Positions 28,610 through 39,316 of a DNA stretch of 64,000 bases are shown one piece after another. Each line of letters opens with the position of its first letter. Positions within the stretch are counted from its first letter, which is position 1. The notes under the pieces were generated by a model. It was not told the DNA's origin. It saw only the letters and a program-made list of their open reading frames with translations, and ran no database searches. Made by a program: the position numbers and the translations under genes. Source of the stretch: Agapetus fuscipes (lineage: Eukaryota; Arthropoda; Insecta; Trichoptera; Glossosomatidae); contig OX637334.1 in assembly GCA_951799405.1 (NCBI GenBank), forward strand, positions 5,642,001 to 5,706,000. Reading direction: 5' to 3'.

Positions 28610-28905
28610 GAATCTATCAGTCTAAACTCAACTTTAACATCCATACCATTTTCAGAGTGGTATATACCAATAGTGGTAATTTCACAAGCAATGTTTGTAC
28701 GTCTACTGTACCAATGTGTCTTATAAATACCTACTGGAAATTGTTATAATTTTTTTTTTAAATAACTGTCAATTATCGTGTTTAACGTTTTTTCTTGGCT
28801 CAGATTGTGTAGAATATGATTTTTAAGACACTTTCATTTAAAGGTCATCTTTTAATTGAATGGGCGATAAGCCAAAAAAGCACTGGTGGGACGATATTAT
28901 GTTGA
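28610..28905 (+). mobile_element. MITE family 1, left end diverged
   Basis: Interior and right end (GATAAGCCAAAAAAGCACTGG) match family 1; the left inverted end is not recognisable. Confidence 0.65.
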
Positions 28906-28947
28906 CAATGAATCATTAGATATATTTATTATGCGCTGTTTTGTGAC

Positions 28948-29185
28948 CGGACCGTAGTCTAGCGGTTAGCGCTACGAAAGGTCGTGGGCTCGATTCCTTG
29001 CGGAGCACAAAAACAAATCTATGGGTTGAAAACTTCATATATTTACCAAAGATCTATCCAGCTTTACAGTAATTGAATCTTGCTTGTGTACTTGGAGCTT
29101 CCTAAAGCAACGAACACGCTCTCAGAGGACTCTTGAGGTGTGATGCACAAAAAAACAGCGCTCACCAAAAAAATTATCCTAAAAT
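28948..29185 (+). mobile_element. tRNA-derived SINE B, forward copy
   Basis: Clear A box (GTCTAGCGGTTAGCG) and B box (GGGCTCGATTCC), then the usual body to ACAGCGCTCACC. The head is tRNA-like but the 3' extension and family repetition show a SINE, not a tRNA gene. Confidence 0.85.
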
Positions 29186-29204
29186 TAATTTATTTCATTG
29201 CCTC

Positions 29205-29395
29205 TCCTAGGGCACCCCAAAAAATTCGCTAAGCGAATCGGTCTTGCGACTTTTCCTGAAGTGACTGTTGTCGGCAATCTCTCGAACCACAGGTGATAGT
29301 AGTTTTCCTTGGAGCCACCACTGCAAAAGCACGCTCCCCAAACATTCGTGCAGACTTGTACAAAGACTCATTGCCCAATTGTTCTGGCTCACTAT
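29205..29395 (-). pseudogene. CR1-like LINE reverse-transcriptase C-terminal fragment
   Basis: One minus frame encodes ESLYKSARMFGERAFAVVAP, the analogue of the FADRSFAVAGP block at 13450. A frameshift and stops follow. Confidence 0.6.
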
Positions 29396-29399
29396 CCAC

Positions 29400-29980
29400 A
29401 GGGCGCAAAGTTAAGGTTGTTCTAGATTCCTAAGCAAAATAGCAACTCAATGCTTTGTACTTGGTAAGCAGCGCGGTGGGTTGACATCACAATTTTCATT
29501 CGCCTTTTGTCCAACTGATACAAAAGGTCATGCAAAATATTTCGAAATACTATAAATTTTGCACACACATTTGACGTACAAATATGCATTCCCGAGTTTG
29601 AATGCAGTACTATTCTTATCTAACCAAATTGGCTCGGCTCTGTCTGACACTTTACATATTTCCTTGGAGCAGTCCCATATGATCCCTCGCCAAAAGAAAA
29701 CTGCTTTTCAATACTGCCATATTATGTATTTCATAGATGGAAAAATATCAAAAGAGGAAAATAATAGAATTCACGCATTTTAAGTAGATCGATGAATTAT
29801 TTATATGTTAAAATTTAAAGGTAATTGTGGTCTAAGGGCTTTTTACTGAAATGTATGTACTTGAACTTGTAAAAGTGTGCTTGAAGATACAGGGCAAGAG
29901 AAACAGAACACTATACTATTCTATTTCGCAGGTATATAATTTGATGATCACATTGTGTTAGCCTGTAGCTGTAACCTGTC
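29400..29980. other. Nothing supported
   Basis: A 74-codon frame at 29559-29783 has no motif. Confidence 0.45.
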
Positions 29981-29984
29981 GCCA

Positions 29985-30240
29985 TTCTACTAGGAGTGGC
30001 CAGAGCATCTGCCAATTGCCTCCATTTCTTCCTATCCTTACATCATCTTTCATCACATTCATATCTATCACCTTTTTAATACATTTTCTTCTTTTACACC
30101 TTTCTTGTATATCCCATTCTTTCACAACTTCTTCAATCTGATCACTCTATACTTTTCTCGGTCGTCTCTTACCTCTTTTCTCTTTAACACTTTCTTTGTA
30201 TATATACTTTTCCAGTCTATCATGATTCATTCTTTTCAAA
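29985..30240 (-). pseudogene. RTE-like LINE reverse-transcriptase end, decayed
   Basis: Complement contains degraded versions of the GRPRK..DQI and DRKKWR blocks (TTCTTCCTATCC and CTTTTCTCGGTCGTC on the plus strand). Confidence 0.55.
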
Positions 30241-30329
30241 TCTACAATTCCTTCCAAATCTTAAATCAACAAATTTAATTATCAATAGAATACAACAGTG
30301 TTTTGTTTTCATGTTTTTATTTTTTTATT

Positions 30330-30521
30330 GATGGATGTCGTGGTAGAGGAAGACCGAGAAAGGTATGGATGGACCAAATATCCGAAATTGCGAATGAATG
30401 GAATATCCAGAGTCATAATAAAAGAAGAGCTTGTATGAAGAAGGTTATGACTCTGGAGGATATGAAAGAAGTATGCAAGGATAGAAAGAAATGGCGGTTG
30501 ATCTGTGATGTTGGCGGCTAG
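30330..30521 (+). pseudogene. RTE-like LINE reverse transcriptase, last 60-65 residues
   Basis: The frame carries GRGRPRKVWMDQI, a cluster of charged helices, then KDRKKWRLICDVGG and TAG. This is the C-terminal signature of many insect non-LTR reverse transcriptases. The 5' part of the element is missing. About 100 bp after the stop the TTCCTTGACTT repeat begins, so this locus defines the LINE 3' end. Confidence 0.8.
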
Positions 30522-30621
30522 GGTTTGTTAAAGTGAATTTGGTTTTATGATTTAGTTTTTTATGTCCATGTATATATTGTTATTTTTATTCTCTGATTTT
30601 AAAAAATGTAATTTGTCATGT

Positions 30622-30880
30622 ATGTTCCTTGACTTATAGGTTGTTATGCGGCTGACCACCCATAATATAAAAATTGGTTCACTTTGCCATTGTCACCCCT
30701 GTTTCAGGGAAGGACGGCAAGAGTTGCAAGGCTTATGTTCATTTGAGATTGGGTTTTTATATTGTAGGTCCACATGCGGCATGTGTTAGCGCGAAATTAT
30801 ACATATCTGCTTGTGGGAATGCATTTAGTATAAATCTTAAATGATATATATCTTTGCAGCTTAGATTAGATTAGATTAGA
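30622..30880 (+). repeat. LINE 3'-end/SINE repeat (TTCCTTGACTT family), reference copy
   Basis: About 255 bp: head TTCCTTGACTTATAGG, the block GGTTCACTTTGCC, CCCCTGTTTCAGGGAAGG, CACATGCGGCATGTG, then TTGCAGCTTAGATTAGATTA with a GATTA tail. It follows a LINE coding end here and at 3258, 15149, 26530 and 36790. Elsewhere copies start sharply at the head with no LINE sequence, as SINEs would. No good pol III A box is visible in the head, so whether independent copies are SINEs or LINE truncations is open. Confidence 0.88.
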
Positions 30881-30884
30881 TTAT

Positions 30885-31495
30885 TGACCATATTTCTTAT
30901 ATACCTACTACGAATATCTTTATCTAACTACTCTAACATAAATAATCATAACAGTATATCATGTACGTCTCACAGTATATTGAAACATTGTACGGGATAT
31001 GAAAGAATGAATTATTGGTATCGAGTGCATACAAATTGAGCAGAAATGATGGAAATGGAGTGTGTAATGTGGAAATAAATGTACGGCCAATGTAAAAGTG
31101 TACTTGTAGCTTTTAAAGAGTCAGAAGCTCATGAAATATCGTTGCAGCCCTTCAGCTGGTACGTGAGTCATGTTCTTTGTTTTTTCCCCTCTTCTTTTTT
31201 CAATGACGTCAAAGCCTTGTTCTCCTTTAACTTCAGCCTTCAACTCCACCTATCTTCCTGAGCTACATCCTTCCACCTCAGTTCAGGCTGTCTCACTTTT
31301 ACCTCTTTGGTGGTCAGTTATTATTTTATTTTAATAAAATATTGTATAAAAGAGAACACAATTACTTATAAAGAGATCTGTTTATATGTAGGTTATAGAT
31401 AAGAGGTCTGATTATTTATAGGTTGTGAGTTGAGATTGTAGAATGTGAGCTGAGTAAAGTATGTACGGTTGAAATGGCTAACCTGAGAGCAATGA
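30885..31495. other. Nothing supported
   Basis: AT-rich with short frames lacking motifs. Confidence 0.45.
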
Positions 31496-31499
31496 CTAG

Positions 31500-31865
31500 A
31501 AAGCCACTGAATGTTAGAGCACGCAATGATTGAGTGATGAGCGAGTGTGTTCTAAAAGAGAATTTAAGAATAAATGAAAGGGCTCGGACATCTTAAAAGA
31601 AACGATGATGAATGACTAACGAAGAAAGTGTACAGAGGAGGTGTTGAAAGTGAAAGCTTGTAAAGGGAAGACCGATGAAAGAATGCATGGACAAAATAAG
31701 TGAGATTGCAGAAAAATAAAACGTGCAGAGTGAGAATAAGAGAAGAGTATTTGTGAAGAATGTGATAAATGTTGAAGAGATGAAAGAGGTATGCAAGGAC
31801 AGAAACAAAGTGGGACGCATCTACGTAGGTACCGGCCACCCCTAGTGGAACGGCAGTAGGATACA
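31500..31865 (+). pseudogene. RTE-like LINE reverse-transcriptase end, second subfamily
   Basis: Plus-strand blocks match the LINE end (GGACATCTTAAAAGAAACGATG, then AGATGAAAGAGGTATGCAAGG and a terminal GGCCACCCCTAGTGGAACGG). The end differs from the 30330 subfamily, as at 52245. Confidence 0.55.
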
Positions 31866-32504
31866 GTAACAGTATCAAAATGGAAGTTCTCTCCACAAAT
31901 TAATTTACTTTAAAAAATCACAACATAAAAGTTTATACTTATTCTCAATGTAACGTGACATGTTGGAAAAAAAATTCTGTATGAATCACTTCAGCTAAGC
32001 TGGGATTATGTTGATGACGCAAGAAATGAGGTATTGTTGGCAGCTTATGAAAGTGAAAGAAGAATAAAACATTGTGAAACTTTTACCCGAGGTGACATAA
32101 ACACTTTTGCCACCTTCCCAAAGCTCCTGAGCTGTTTCCACTCTTGTTTGCGAAAAAGCGAAATGCTTTGTAAAGTTTACTCACGATGTTAATTTATCCG
32201 AGTTAAGTGTTTATTTTAAGATTTTGTCTCTCGAAAAACTTGCTAATTAGGTAGACTTTAAAACGTGAATTTAGTGTTTTAATAATCTTTACCCCTAGTA
32301 TAAAATATCACGTATTATTTCCTCTGTCACGTTCAGGTAAAACGTCAAGGCAAATAAAAGTTTGGAAACTAAATCAATTACTAGCGGTGCTATCGTATCT
32401 TCCATATATATATTTTCTATTCGTGTGATAAATACGCCATCTTTAATAAAACTAAGGGTACTTTTTCTTGTTCAAATTGCAAAGACTTGTTAAAAAAAAA
32501 ACAT

Positions 32505-32655
32505 CGGTCGATTGGTTCACTTAGCCAATGTTACCCCTGTTGTAGGGTACGTCGGAAAAAGTTGCAGAACTTACACGTGTTTATTTGTAGGCATATATTT
32601 GGTCTAAGCTTTGAATGCTAATATATCATTGCAACTTAGATTATAGATTGTCTCA
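32505..32655 (+). repeat. LINE 3'-end/SINE repeat, 3' two thirds
   Basis: GGTTCACTTAGCCAATGTTACC to GCAACTTAGATTATAGATTG. Confidence 0.75.
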
Positions 32656-32659
32656 TTGC

Positions 32660-33025
32660 AATTCAAGTCGAATTTCTACGTGGATTTTACTAGTGAGGGC
32701 TGGCACACGGTAATATAATTTATCCCCAAGTCGCTCTAAAAGGATGGGGATTTTACTGCGCGGACGCGCCCTGTCTTTGAGAATACTTCCACCGTCAAAA
32801 TGAATGCAGTTTTACGCTCGGGATTTGCGGGATTTATGGCAGATCTGCTGCAATTGGCATCCCCGCCCAGGGCTGTGAACCCGCCAACCAATAATATATC
32901 ATTCTGCATAGTAAAGACATGTCAATAAGGGGTGGGGATTTTCCTCGGAATGAAGCGATGATGGGGATTACGAAAAAACTGACTTAACAAGAGTTGAGTC
33001 TTTTTGAATTCCGATCATTGATGAA
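32660..33025. other. GC-richer unassigned stretch
   Basis: No frame over 60 codons; repeated GGTGGGGATTTT/GGATGGGGATTTT words. Not matched to any repeat in the window. Confidence 0.35.
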
Positions 33026-33029
33026 CAAG

Positions 33030-33285
33030 TAAAAATTAAATCTTAATCTATGTTGCAAAGTTATGTATCATTTGAGATTAATATTAAATGCATTTCCACA
33101 AGCAGACACGCAAAATTTCGCGCTCACACATGCCGCATGTGTACCTACAATATAAAAATCCAATCTTAAATGAACATAAGCCCTGCAACTCTTGCTGACC
33201 TTTCCTGAAACAGGGGTGACATTGGCAAAGTGAACCATTTTCACAGTATGGGGGGTCAGCCTCATACCAACCCATAAGTCAAGGA
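33030..33285 (-). repeat. LINE 3'-end/SINE repeat, full copy
   Basis: Reverse copy ending ATAAGTCAAGGAA. Confidence 0.87.
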
Positions 33286-33624
33286 ATAAAAACAAAGGTA
33301 ACAAATACCCCGAGTAAAATATTATGGAACCTTCAATTATAAAATAGAGTTTTGGGTAATGCAAGCTTTAGGTAGGTACTCTTTAATATTCTTTAGACTT
33401 TAAATCAATTCGACAAACGGAATGTTGTTTGTAAGTATTCTCTTTAGAATTGTAAGCGCCAATATTTATCCGACATTGGTAGTTTTCAATTTGTACTCAA
33501 TTGCATATCTACCTGCTGTGTACTTTGGTGTAAAATAAATGGTATATAGACTACACAAGAAGACACAATTGTTTCCAGAATAGAAAAAGGGTTTTCTGCT
33601 GACTTTGGACAAACGATGGATTTT

Positions 33625-33690
33625 AATTTAGTAAACAGATTTATTTGGTGAGCGTTGTTTTTGTGTAAATCTTACCTCAGAAGCTTACTA
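33625..33690 (-). mobile_element. SINE B 3'-end fragment
   Basis: TTTATTTGGTGAGCGTTG and the following 40 bp match the SINE B end in reverse. Confidence 0.55.
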
Positions 33691-33694
33691 AAAT

Positions 33695-33895
33695 TCAACC
33701 GCCATTCCGCTAAAGGTGGCCAGTACTTCCACAGATGTGTCCCCAATTAGTTCTGTCCTTCCGTACTTTATTCATCTCTTTGACATTCATACATTCTTCA
33801 TGCATGCTCTTCCATTTTTCTAACTCTGTAGGTTCCAGTTATTTACAATTTCACTTATTTCATCAATCCATCCTTTTGTCGGTTTTTTATCTCCA
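33695..33895 (-). pseudogene. Decayed LINE reverse-transcriptase end
   Basis: CCGCCATTCCGCTAAAGGTGG is the complement of the second LINE subfamily terminus; further blocks are degraded. Confidence 0.5.
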
Positions 33896-33914
33896 TCATG
33901 AATAAGATAAAATA

Positions 33915-34115
33915 AAAAAAAATGGTGCACTTTGCCGAAATCACTTCTGTTTCAAGGTTGGCAATATTTGTAGGGTTTATTTTCATTTGAGGTTTGGATT
34001 TTAATTTGTAAGTACACATGCAGCAGTCGTAATCTCTAACTTTCCCGTGTCTGCGTGTAAGCATACATTCAATTTGAATTTTAAATATCAATATATCTTT
34101 GCAACTTCGATTATA
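33915..34115 (+). repeat. LINE 3'-end/SINE repeat, headless copy
   Basis: Begins at the AATGGTGCACTTTGCC block and runs to CTTTGCAACTTCGATTATAG. Confidence 0.7.
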
Positions 34116-34274
34116 GGATCTTGAATGATTTTTCACAATGTAAATACACCAAATGCTGTATTATTCGCCCATCTAACTAACGAAAATATCTTCACTAGAA
34201 TACTGTTTTCTCCAAGGAGCAGCTGTCTCTAATAAGGTTTGTTCTAGCCGGCACCTCTGAGACTCCTTCACAAC

Positions 34275-34466
34275 TCAGCCCGTCCTTGCTGTGCTTACAC
34301 CGTATCTTGCACACAACCCAGTGGACCAAAGGCCAGCCGAAGTAACCAGCTGGCGAATGCTTCCACACACCTGCATTTGTAGGGTGCCTTTGTGCGGAGA
34401 AAATGCAACAAAAGACGGAGCTTTTAGCGCTGTTAAAAGAAATAACAAACAAATTGCTGTGTACAT
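34275..34466 (-). CDS. Possible first exon of a small secreted protein
   Basis: From ATG at 34466 the minus strand encodes MYTAICLLFLLTALKA, a good signal-peptide-like start, then a cysteine-containing segment. A strong-looking splice donor (GGTGTAAGC) follows at about 34300, before the frame stops. The stretch is less AT-rich than its surroundings and matches no repeat in the window. Other frames over the same bases are also open, so the case is weak. No family recognised. Confidence 0.25.
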   Translation of the reverse strand: MYTAICLLFLLTALKAPSFVAFSPHKGTLQMQVCGSIRQLVTSAGLWSTGLCARYGVSTARTG

Positions 34467-34589
34467 TTTTAAACTTGGTTAATTTGTAGTTTACCCAATG
34501 TGACTTAGTGTGTTAAAAACAAAAAGTTAATTTCTTTATTAATTTAGGCTTGGTTGAAAAATTCCAAGTCCGTGTGTTTGTTTTGCTTG

Positions 34590-34885
34590 TCTGTGTTAGT
34601 GTCTGTGATAAAGTCTGTGAATTCTCTAGATGTCAGGTACTTATATAATTTGTATTTGATATTTGTATTATTCGAGATTTCTCAAGTGTTTAATGTTCTA
34701 GTAAAGTCTCGCATGTTTCAATTCTCAATGATTCGAGAAACATCCTTATAAATAAGGATAATTCTATGCAAACTATAAATAATGACCAAATATCTCTGCA
34801 ACCAGAGTAAAGCTAATTGACCGTTGTATGGATAGGTGTAATGTGACTCTGTATGTGAACCGTATCTGAAACAAATTGAGTAAAA
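34590..34885 (+). repeat. Diverged dispersed repeat, copy 1
   Basis: Shares ordered blocks with 39985-40265: TCTCTAGATGT, TCTCxCATGT, TTCTCAA, and ATCTGAAA near the end. Type unknown; a solo LTR is one possibility since a TATAAA-like motif is central. Confidence 0.4.
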
Positions 34886-34985
34886 AGAAATCACCGAAAT
34901 TTTATATCAATTGATTCCACGAAAGTCCTTACAATAAACTTTCTTAAAAAACATATATTTTTAAGTTTATATTTTTAAGCCTTCA

Positions 34986-35361
34986 TGTGTATATTATTAT
35001 GGTAATACCTTTAAAAAATTTAATATTCCCATATGTCATTCACAATTTTTTTTTTTAAATATGAACTCATAACTGATCATTTGAAACAGCTATACCTAAC
35101 TTTACACACATATTTCAAATATTTGAATATCCCTCTTCAAAACTTTGGTGAATGCTTGCTATTCAACATGTGTAATGTGTATAATATTATTATGGTACTA
35201 CCTGTAAAAAAATGAATATTCCCATATTACATCATCCCCAGTTTTTTTTATAAATATGAACACATAACTGATCATTTGTAACAGCTTTACCTAGCTTTAC
35301 ACACATATTTCAAATATTTGAATATCCCTCTACAGAACATCGGTGGATGCTCAATATTCAA
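34986..35361 (+). repeat. Tandem duplication of about 185 bp
   Basis: Two adjacent units, 34986-35167 and 35173-35361, share TATTATTATGGTA, ACTGATCATTTG and TTCAAATATTTGAATATCCC in the same order, with scattered differences. Confidence 0.85.
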
Positions 35362-35379
35362 CCCTCCATTTTTCATTAG

Positions 35380-36240
35380 GATGGCGTAATAACGAAAATG
35401 TATCGAACACGGTAAAAAAAAGCGATGAGCCATCAGTAAAGTTTCATGGCCCTTGTTAAAAACCAGCCTGTCCTCTAATTATATATGCATAGATTTCTGT
35501 ACCAGCAACATGGCGAGGGGTTTTTTCTCCCTGAAATAATGAAAATTATACGAGACTTTGAAAAAACAGCGTGTTGCCCAATACTGGAAACGGCTTTTGT
35601 ATGCAAATGCGAGCTCTGTACATCGGAGAATGCTCATGAGGGGCTTTGAAGGTATAACACTAAATGCAACATAGGCTGGGGTTGTTTTTTTGCCGGAAAA
35701 GGTGATAGCGGATAAAAAAAATTTCGGTGTGAATGAAATTTTGGTGAATGAAACATGAATCACGCAAGTGGTTAATTTATTCAGCATCTCTAAAAAAACT
35801 TGATTTTTGCATATGAATTATTGAACTTGTATCCATGGTTCTACCAATCATGTATTTGTCGGACTAACAATGCATTTACCATACCATTATAAGTTACATA
35901 CTTTTTGCATTAATAGAGCATGCGGGACAGCTATTGATTGTTGAACAATGGTAACCTCTTGTTCCTTCAATCTTTGACCACGAGAAAAAATAATGTGTGG
36001 TCCGCAAGCGAATATACAAGACGACATCTATCATACGATAAGAAATAAGTTATTCTCTTCAACAATGTTTTTAAATCTGTTTCCTTAATCCTATTCAAAA
36101 TTTGAAATCATGAACCATAAAAATCCTACTGACTGGACCACTTCAACGGTCATATGCCCGGTTCAATGGTCTATAGCCAAAAAGTTGACGCTGTGGACTC
36201 TTAATCAGAAGGATGTCGGTCATTTCAACGGGGAGCAAAA
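35380..36240. other. Unassigned
   Basis: A 102-codon minus frame (35479-35787) has no motif and reads unlike a secreted or catalytic protein. Confidence 0.4.
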
Positions 36241-36250
36241 ATTAGCAATT

Positions 36251-36391
36251 TCCAAATATATTCTTTCCAGATATACTCTTTCCAGATATACTCTTTCCAG
36301 ATATACTCTTTCCAGATATACTCTTTCCAGATATACTCTTCCAGATATACTCTTTCCACATATACTCTTTCCAGATATACTCTTTCCAGAT
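36251..36391 (+). repeat. 15-bp satellite, about nine units
   Basis: Unit ATATACTCTTTCCAG repeated head to tail with one or two short units. It keeps a frame open, producing an artefactual LSRYT repeat peptide. Confidence 0.92.
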
Positions 36392-36404
36392 AAACAACTT
36401 ACAT

Positions 36405-36490
36405 CAACTGGGCTTTGTTGGAGAATAGGCGCTTTTTATGACAAGGACCATGCTTACAGAGGGCTCTTGAGGTGTGCCGAGTGTAATCTA
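36405..36490 (+). mobile_element. SINE B fragment
   Basis: Resembles the body near GAATAGGCGCTTTTTATGAC and GGGCTCTTGAGGTGTG. Confidence 0.55.
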
Positions 36491-36554
36491 TTTATTTTAA
36501 CAGTTAAGGGGGCTGGTCAGGGCTACCCAGCTTCCGAGGGGGCTGTGGTTCACT

Positions 36555-36790
36555 AATCTAATCTAAGCTGCAAAGATATACATATATTAAATGCATTCCC
36601 ACAAGCAGACATGTATAATTTCGCGCTAACACATACCGCATGTGGACCTACAATATAAAAATCCAATCTCAAATGAACATAAGCTCTGCAACTCTTGCCG
36701 TCCTTCCCTGAAACAGGGGTGACATTGGCAAAGTGAACCATTTTTTACAGTATGGGTGGTCAGACGCATACCAACCTATAAGTCAAGGAA
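36555..36790 (-). repeat. LINE 3'-end/SINE repeat, full copy
   Basis: Reverse copy ending AAGTCAAGGAAC, followed by LINE spacer and coding end. Confidence 0.87.
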
Positions 36791-36965
36791 CAAACATCGC
36801 AAATTACATTTTTTAAATCAATAAACAATAATATAAACATGGACACTAAAAAAAACTAAATCATAAAACCAATTTCACTTTAATAAACCCTAGCCACCAA
36901 CATTACAGATCGACCGCCATTTCTTTCTATCCTTACATACTTCTTTCATTTTTTGTTTTTCACAA
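36791..36965 (-). pseudogene. LINE spacer and short coding end
   Basis: Spacer of about 100 bp then CTAGCCACCAACATTACAGA, the complement of the LINE terminus; cut off after the DRKKWR block by a second, partly duplicated LINE spacer. Confidence 0.7.
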
Positions 36966-37038
36966 ATTTTCACAAATTACATTTTATAAATCAGTAAATC
37001 ATAATATCGTCAAAACTAAACAGAAAACCAATTCCAAT

Positions 37039-37295
37039 TTAACTAACGCCGCCAACATTACAGATCAACCGCCATTTCTTTCTGTCCTTACATACTTCTT
37101 TCATTTCCTCCAGAGTCATAACCTTTTTCATACAGGCTCTTTTTTTATTATGACTCTGGATATTCCATTCATTCGCAATTTCGGATATTTGGTCCATCCA
37201 TACCTTTCTCGGTCTTCCTCTACCATGACATCCATCTATTCTTGCAACGAATACTTTCTTCGAGATAAGATATACTCTTTTCTGGTGTAAAAAAA
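37039..37295 (-). pseudogene. RTE-like LINE reverse transcriptase, C-terminal end
   Basis: Best copy on this strand: IDGCHGRGRPRKVWMDQI, helices, then KDRKKWRLICNVGG. Nearly the same as 30330-30521, so both come from one LINE family. 5' truncated near 37300. Confidence 0.8.
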
Positions 37296-37329
37296 TATGG
37301 CGGAGATGAGAGACCTGCATTAAAAAAAT

Positions 37330-37865
37330 AGTTTGTACTTACTCATAGGTATACCAGCATTTTTTCTTTGTCATAATTTGACTACTATTGTGTCTTTTTT
37401 TGATCAACTATTGATTTGCCTTTCCATCAAACTAACTCAAGACAAGCACGAGGAAAGGTTTAGTATACATAGGAACATAATGAAAGTACAATGCCTCTTT
37501 TTTTCGTCGGATTATTCTGACCGCTAAATTACGCAAAACTCTGAGAAATACGAATCGCTTAACCGGCCGTATTAGGGTCACATCATTATTAAAAAGTTCC
37601 CTTGGAAAAAGGGTCGGACTGTACGCGTAGGTAGGCGGTACGGTCGCAGCTGGTCTTGCTTGAATATTTTTGTGCTCCACAGACCGCAAATAACTCTATT
37701 TTCTTTTAAACGGCTTAGGTATAAGCCAGAGATGTAAATGTACCCCTATATGTATAAAAAGGAGTTGACCTAATTTTGAAATTTAGCTAAATTATGCAAA
37801 GTATGGTAGAGTATTTGAAAAGTTCATTTAACTTCGGAAATGAAAACATTACGATATATTGTTCA
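37330..37865. other. Unassigned
   Basis: No supported feature. Confidence 0.45.
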
Positions 37866-37867
37866 TT

Positions 37868-38115
37868 GCTTGACTTATAATTTGGTATGAGGTTGACCAC
37901 CCATACTGTAAAAAATGGTTCACTTTGCCAATGTCACCCCTGTGTCAGGGAAGGTCGGCAAAAGTTGTAGGGCTTATGTTCATTTGAAGTTTGGATTTTA
38001 TTTGTAAGTACACTTTCAGCATTTGTAAGCGCGAACTACACGTGTTTGTTTGTGGGCATGCATTTGAGAGCTTTAAATGTTAATATATCCTTGCAACTTA
38101 GATTATAGATTATAG
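37868..38115 (+). repeat. LINE 3'-end/SINE repeat, full copy
   Basis: Forward copy, head TTGACTTATAATTTGG, tail CTTAGATTATAGATTATAG. Confidence 0.85.
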
Positions 38116-38169
38116 TTATTTGTAATTTGTGTTCTTTCTTTGACGTGAAATTTCTCCCACTAGAACAAT

Positions 38170-38410
38170 ACTAGATCATCATCATCATTGGCACGACAAC
38201 CCGGAGTGGGTCTTGGCCGCCCTCAGCAACCGCTGCCAGCGCTGTCTATCCAACGTCTCCCTCCTCCAGTCCCACATTCCCACTGCACGGCAATCCGCCA
38301 CCACTCCATCCAGCCATCTTGAACGTGGTCTTCCCACTGTCCGGCGTCCCTCCGGGTTCGTCATCACAATCGTCTTCTCCAGGCTCCGATGGTCCATTCG
38401 CTGAATGTGC
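38170..38410 (-). pseudogene. Second LINE family: reverse-transcriptase C-terminus and tail
   Basis: Minus frame: GRRTVGRPRSRWLDGV, then DRQRWQRLLRAAKTHSGL and stop, followed by a short UTR and an ATGATGATGAT tail at 38176-38190. A typical non-LTR end, 5' truncated near the right edge. Confidence 0.8.
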
Positions 38411-38552
38411 CCCGAAACAATACTAAATCGTTAAAAATAATTGTTACTCGTGAGTCGTGACCGAAGATTGTAGGATGTGGAAGTGTTATATTTATATTTT
38501 GTATGGTGTATGTATTAACACTATTACAATTCATATTATTGATTACTAATTC

Positions 38553-38760
38553 ATTTTATAAAACCAAAATTTCTAATGAATCACTTTTATTTTCACTCGA
38601 TTATTAATTTTATTTTAATTAATATGTAAGAACGTAAAATCTTGACTCTACCTGAAGAAAATCGAGAGATCGAAAACTTTCGTACATTTGTATTAAAATA
38701 AAATTAATAATCTAGTGAAAATAAAACAGGGTTTCATTAGAATTTTTGGTTCTATAAAAT
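38553..38760. mobile_element. Palindromic Penelope-type element
   Basis: Arms of about 69 bp (38553-38621 and 38691-38760) are imperfect inverted copies. The loop contains CTGAAGA at 38652, a short ATC/GAT stem and GAAAAC. Confidence 0.75.
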
Positions 38761-38857
38761 TTAGTAGAAATCAATTAGTTTCACATTTTATTTATTTAAG
38801 TAACAGCTTCGCAATGCATTTAATTGTATCAGTACATAATATGAAGCTATGTATAAC

Positions 38858-39310
38858 CTTCATACAACTATATCATTCATCTCACTATATCTTCATACAA
38901 CTATATCATTCATCTCACTATATCTTCATACAACTATATCATTCATCTCACTATATCTTCATACAACTATATCATTCATCTCACTATATCTTCATACAAC
39001 TGTATCATTCATCTCACTATATCTTCATACAACTATATCATTCATCTCACTATATCTTCATACAACTGTATCATTCATCTCACTATATCTTCATACAACT
39101 ATATCATTCATCTCACTATATCTTCATACAACTATATCATTCATCTCACTATATCTTCATACAACTATATCATTCATCTCACTATATCTTCATACAACTG
39201 TATCATTCATCTCACTATATCTTCATACAACTATATCATTCATCTCACTATATCTTCATACAACTATATCATTCATCTCACTATATCTTCATACAACTAT
39301 ATCATTCATC
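38858..39310 (+). repeat. 33-bp minisatellite, 13.7 units
   Basis: Unit CTTCATACAACTATATCATT plus 13 further bases, repeated without length change; a few units have CTGTATC instead of CTATATC. Because 33 is a multiple of three, two frames are open throughout (157 and 207 codons) but they encode only the repeat. Confidence 0.97.
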
Positions 39311-39316
39311 CACCTG

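Noticed and set aside
28948..29020. Possible tRNA gene
   Set aside because: SINE B head; acceptor stem does not close and the body is shared with other copies.
34275..34466. Insulin-like peptide B chain
   Set aside because: The two cysteines are 17 residues apart, not the 11 expected, and no A chain follows.
36110..36556. 148-codon open frame
   Set aside because: Created by the 15-bp satellite and a SINE fragment.
38858..39310. CRISPR array
   Set aside because: Repeats are contiguous with no unique spacers, in eukaryotic DNA.
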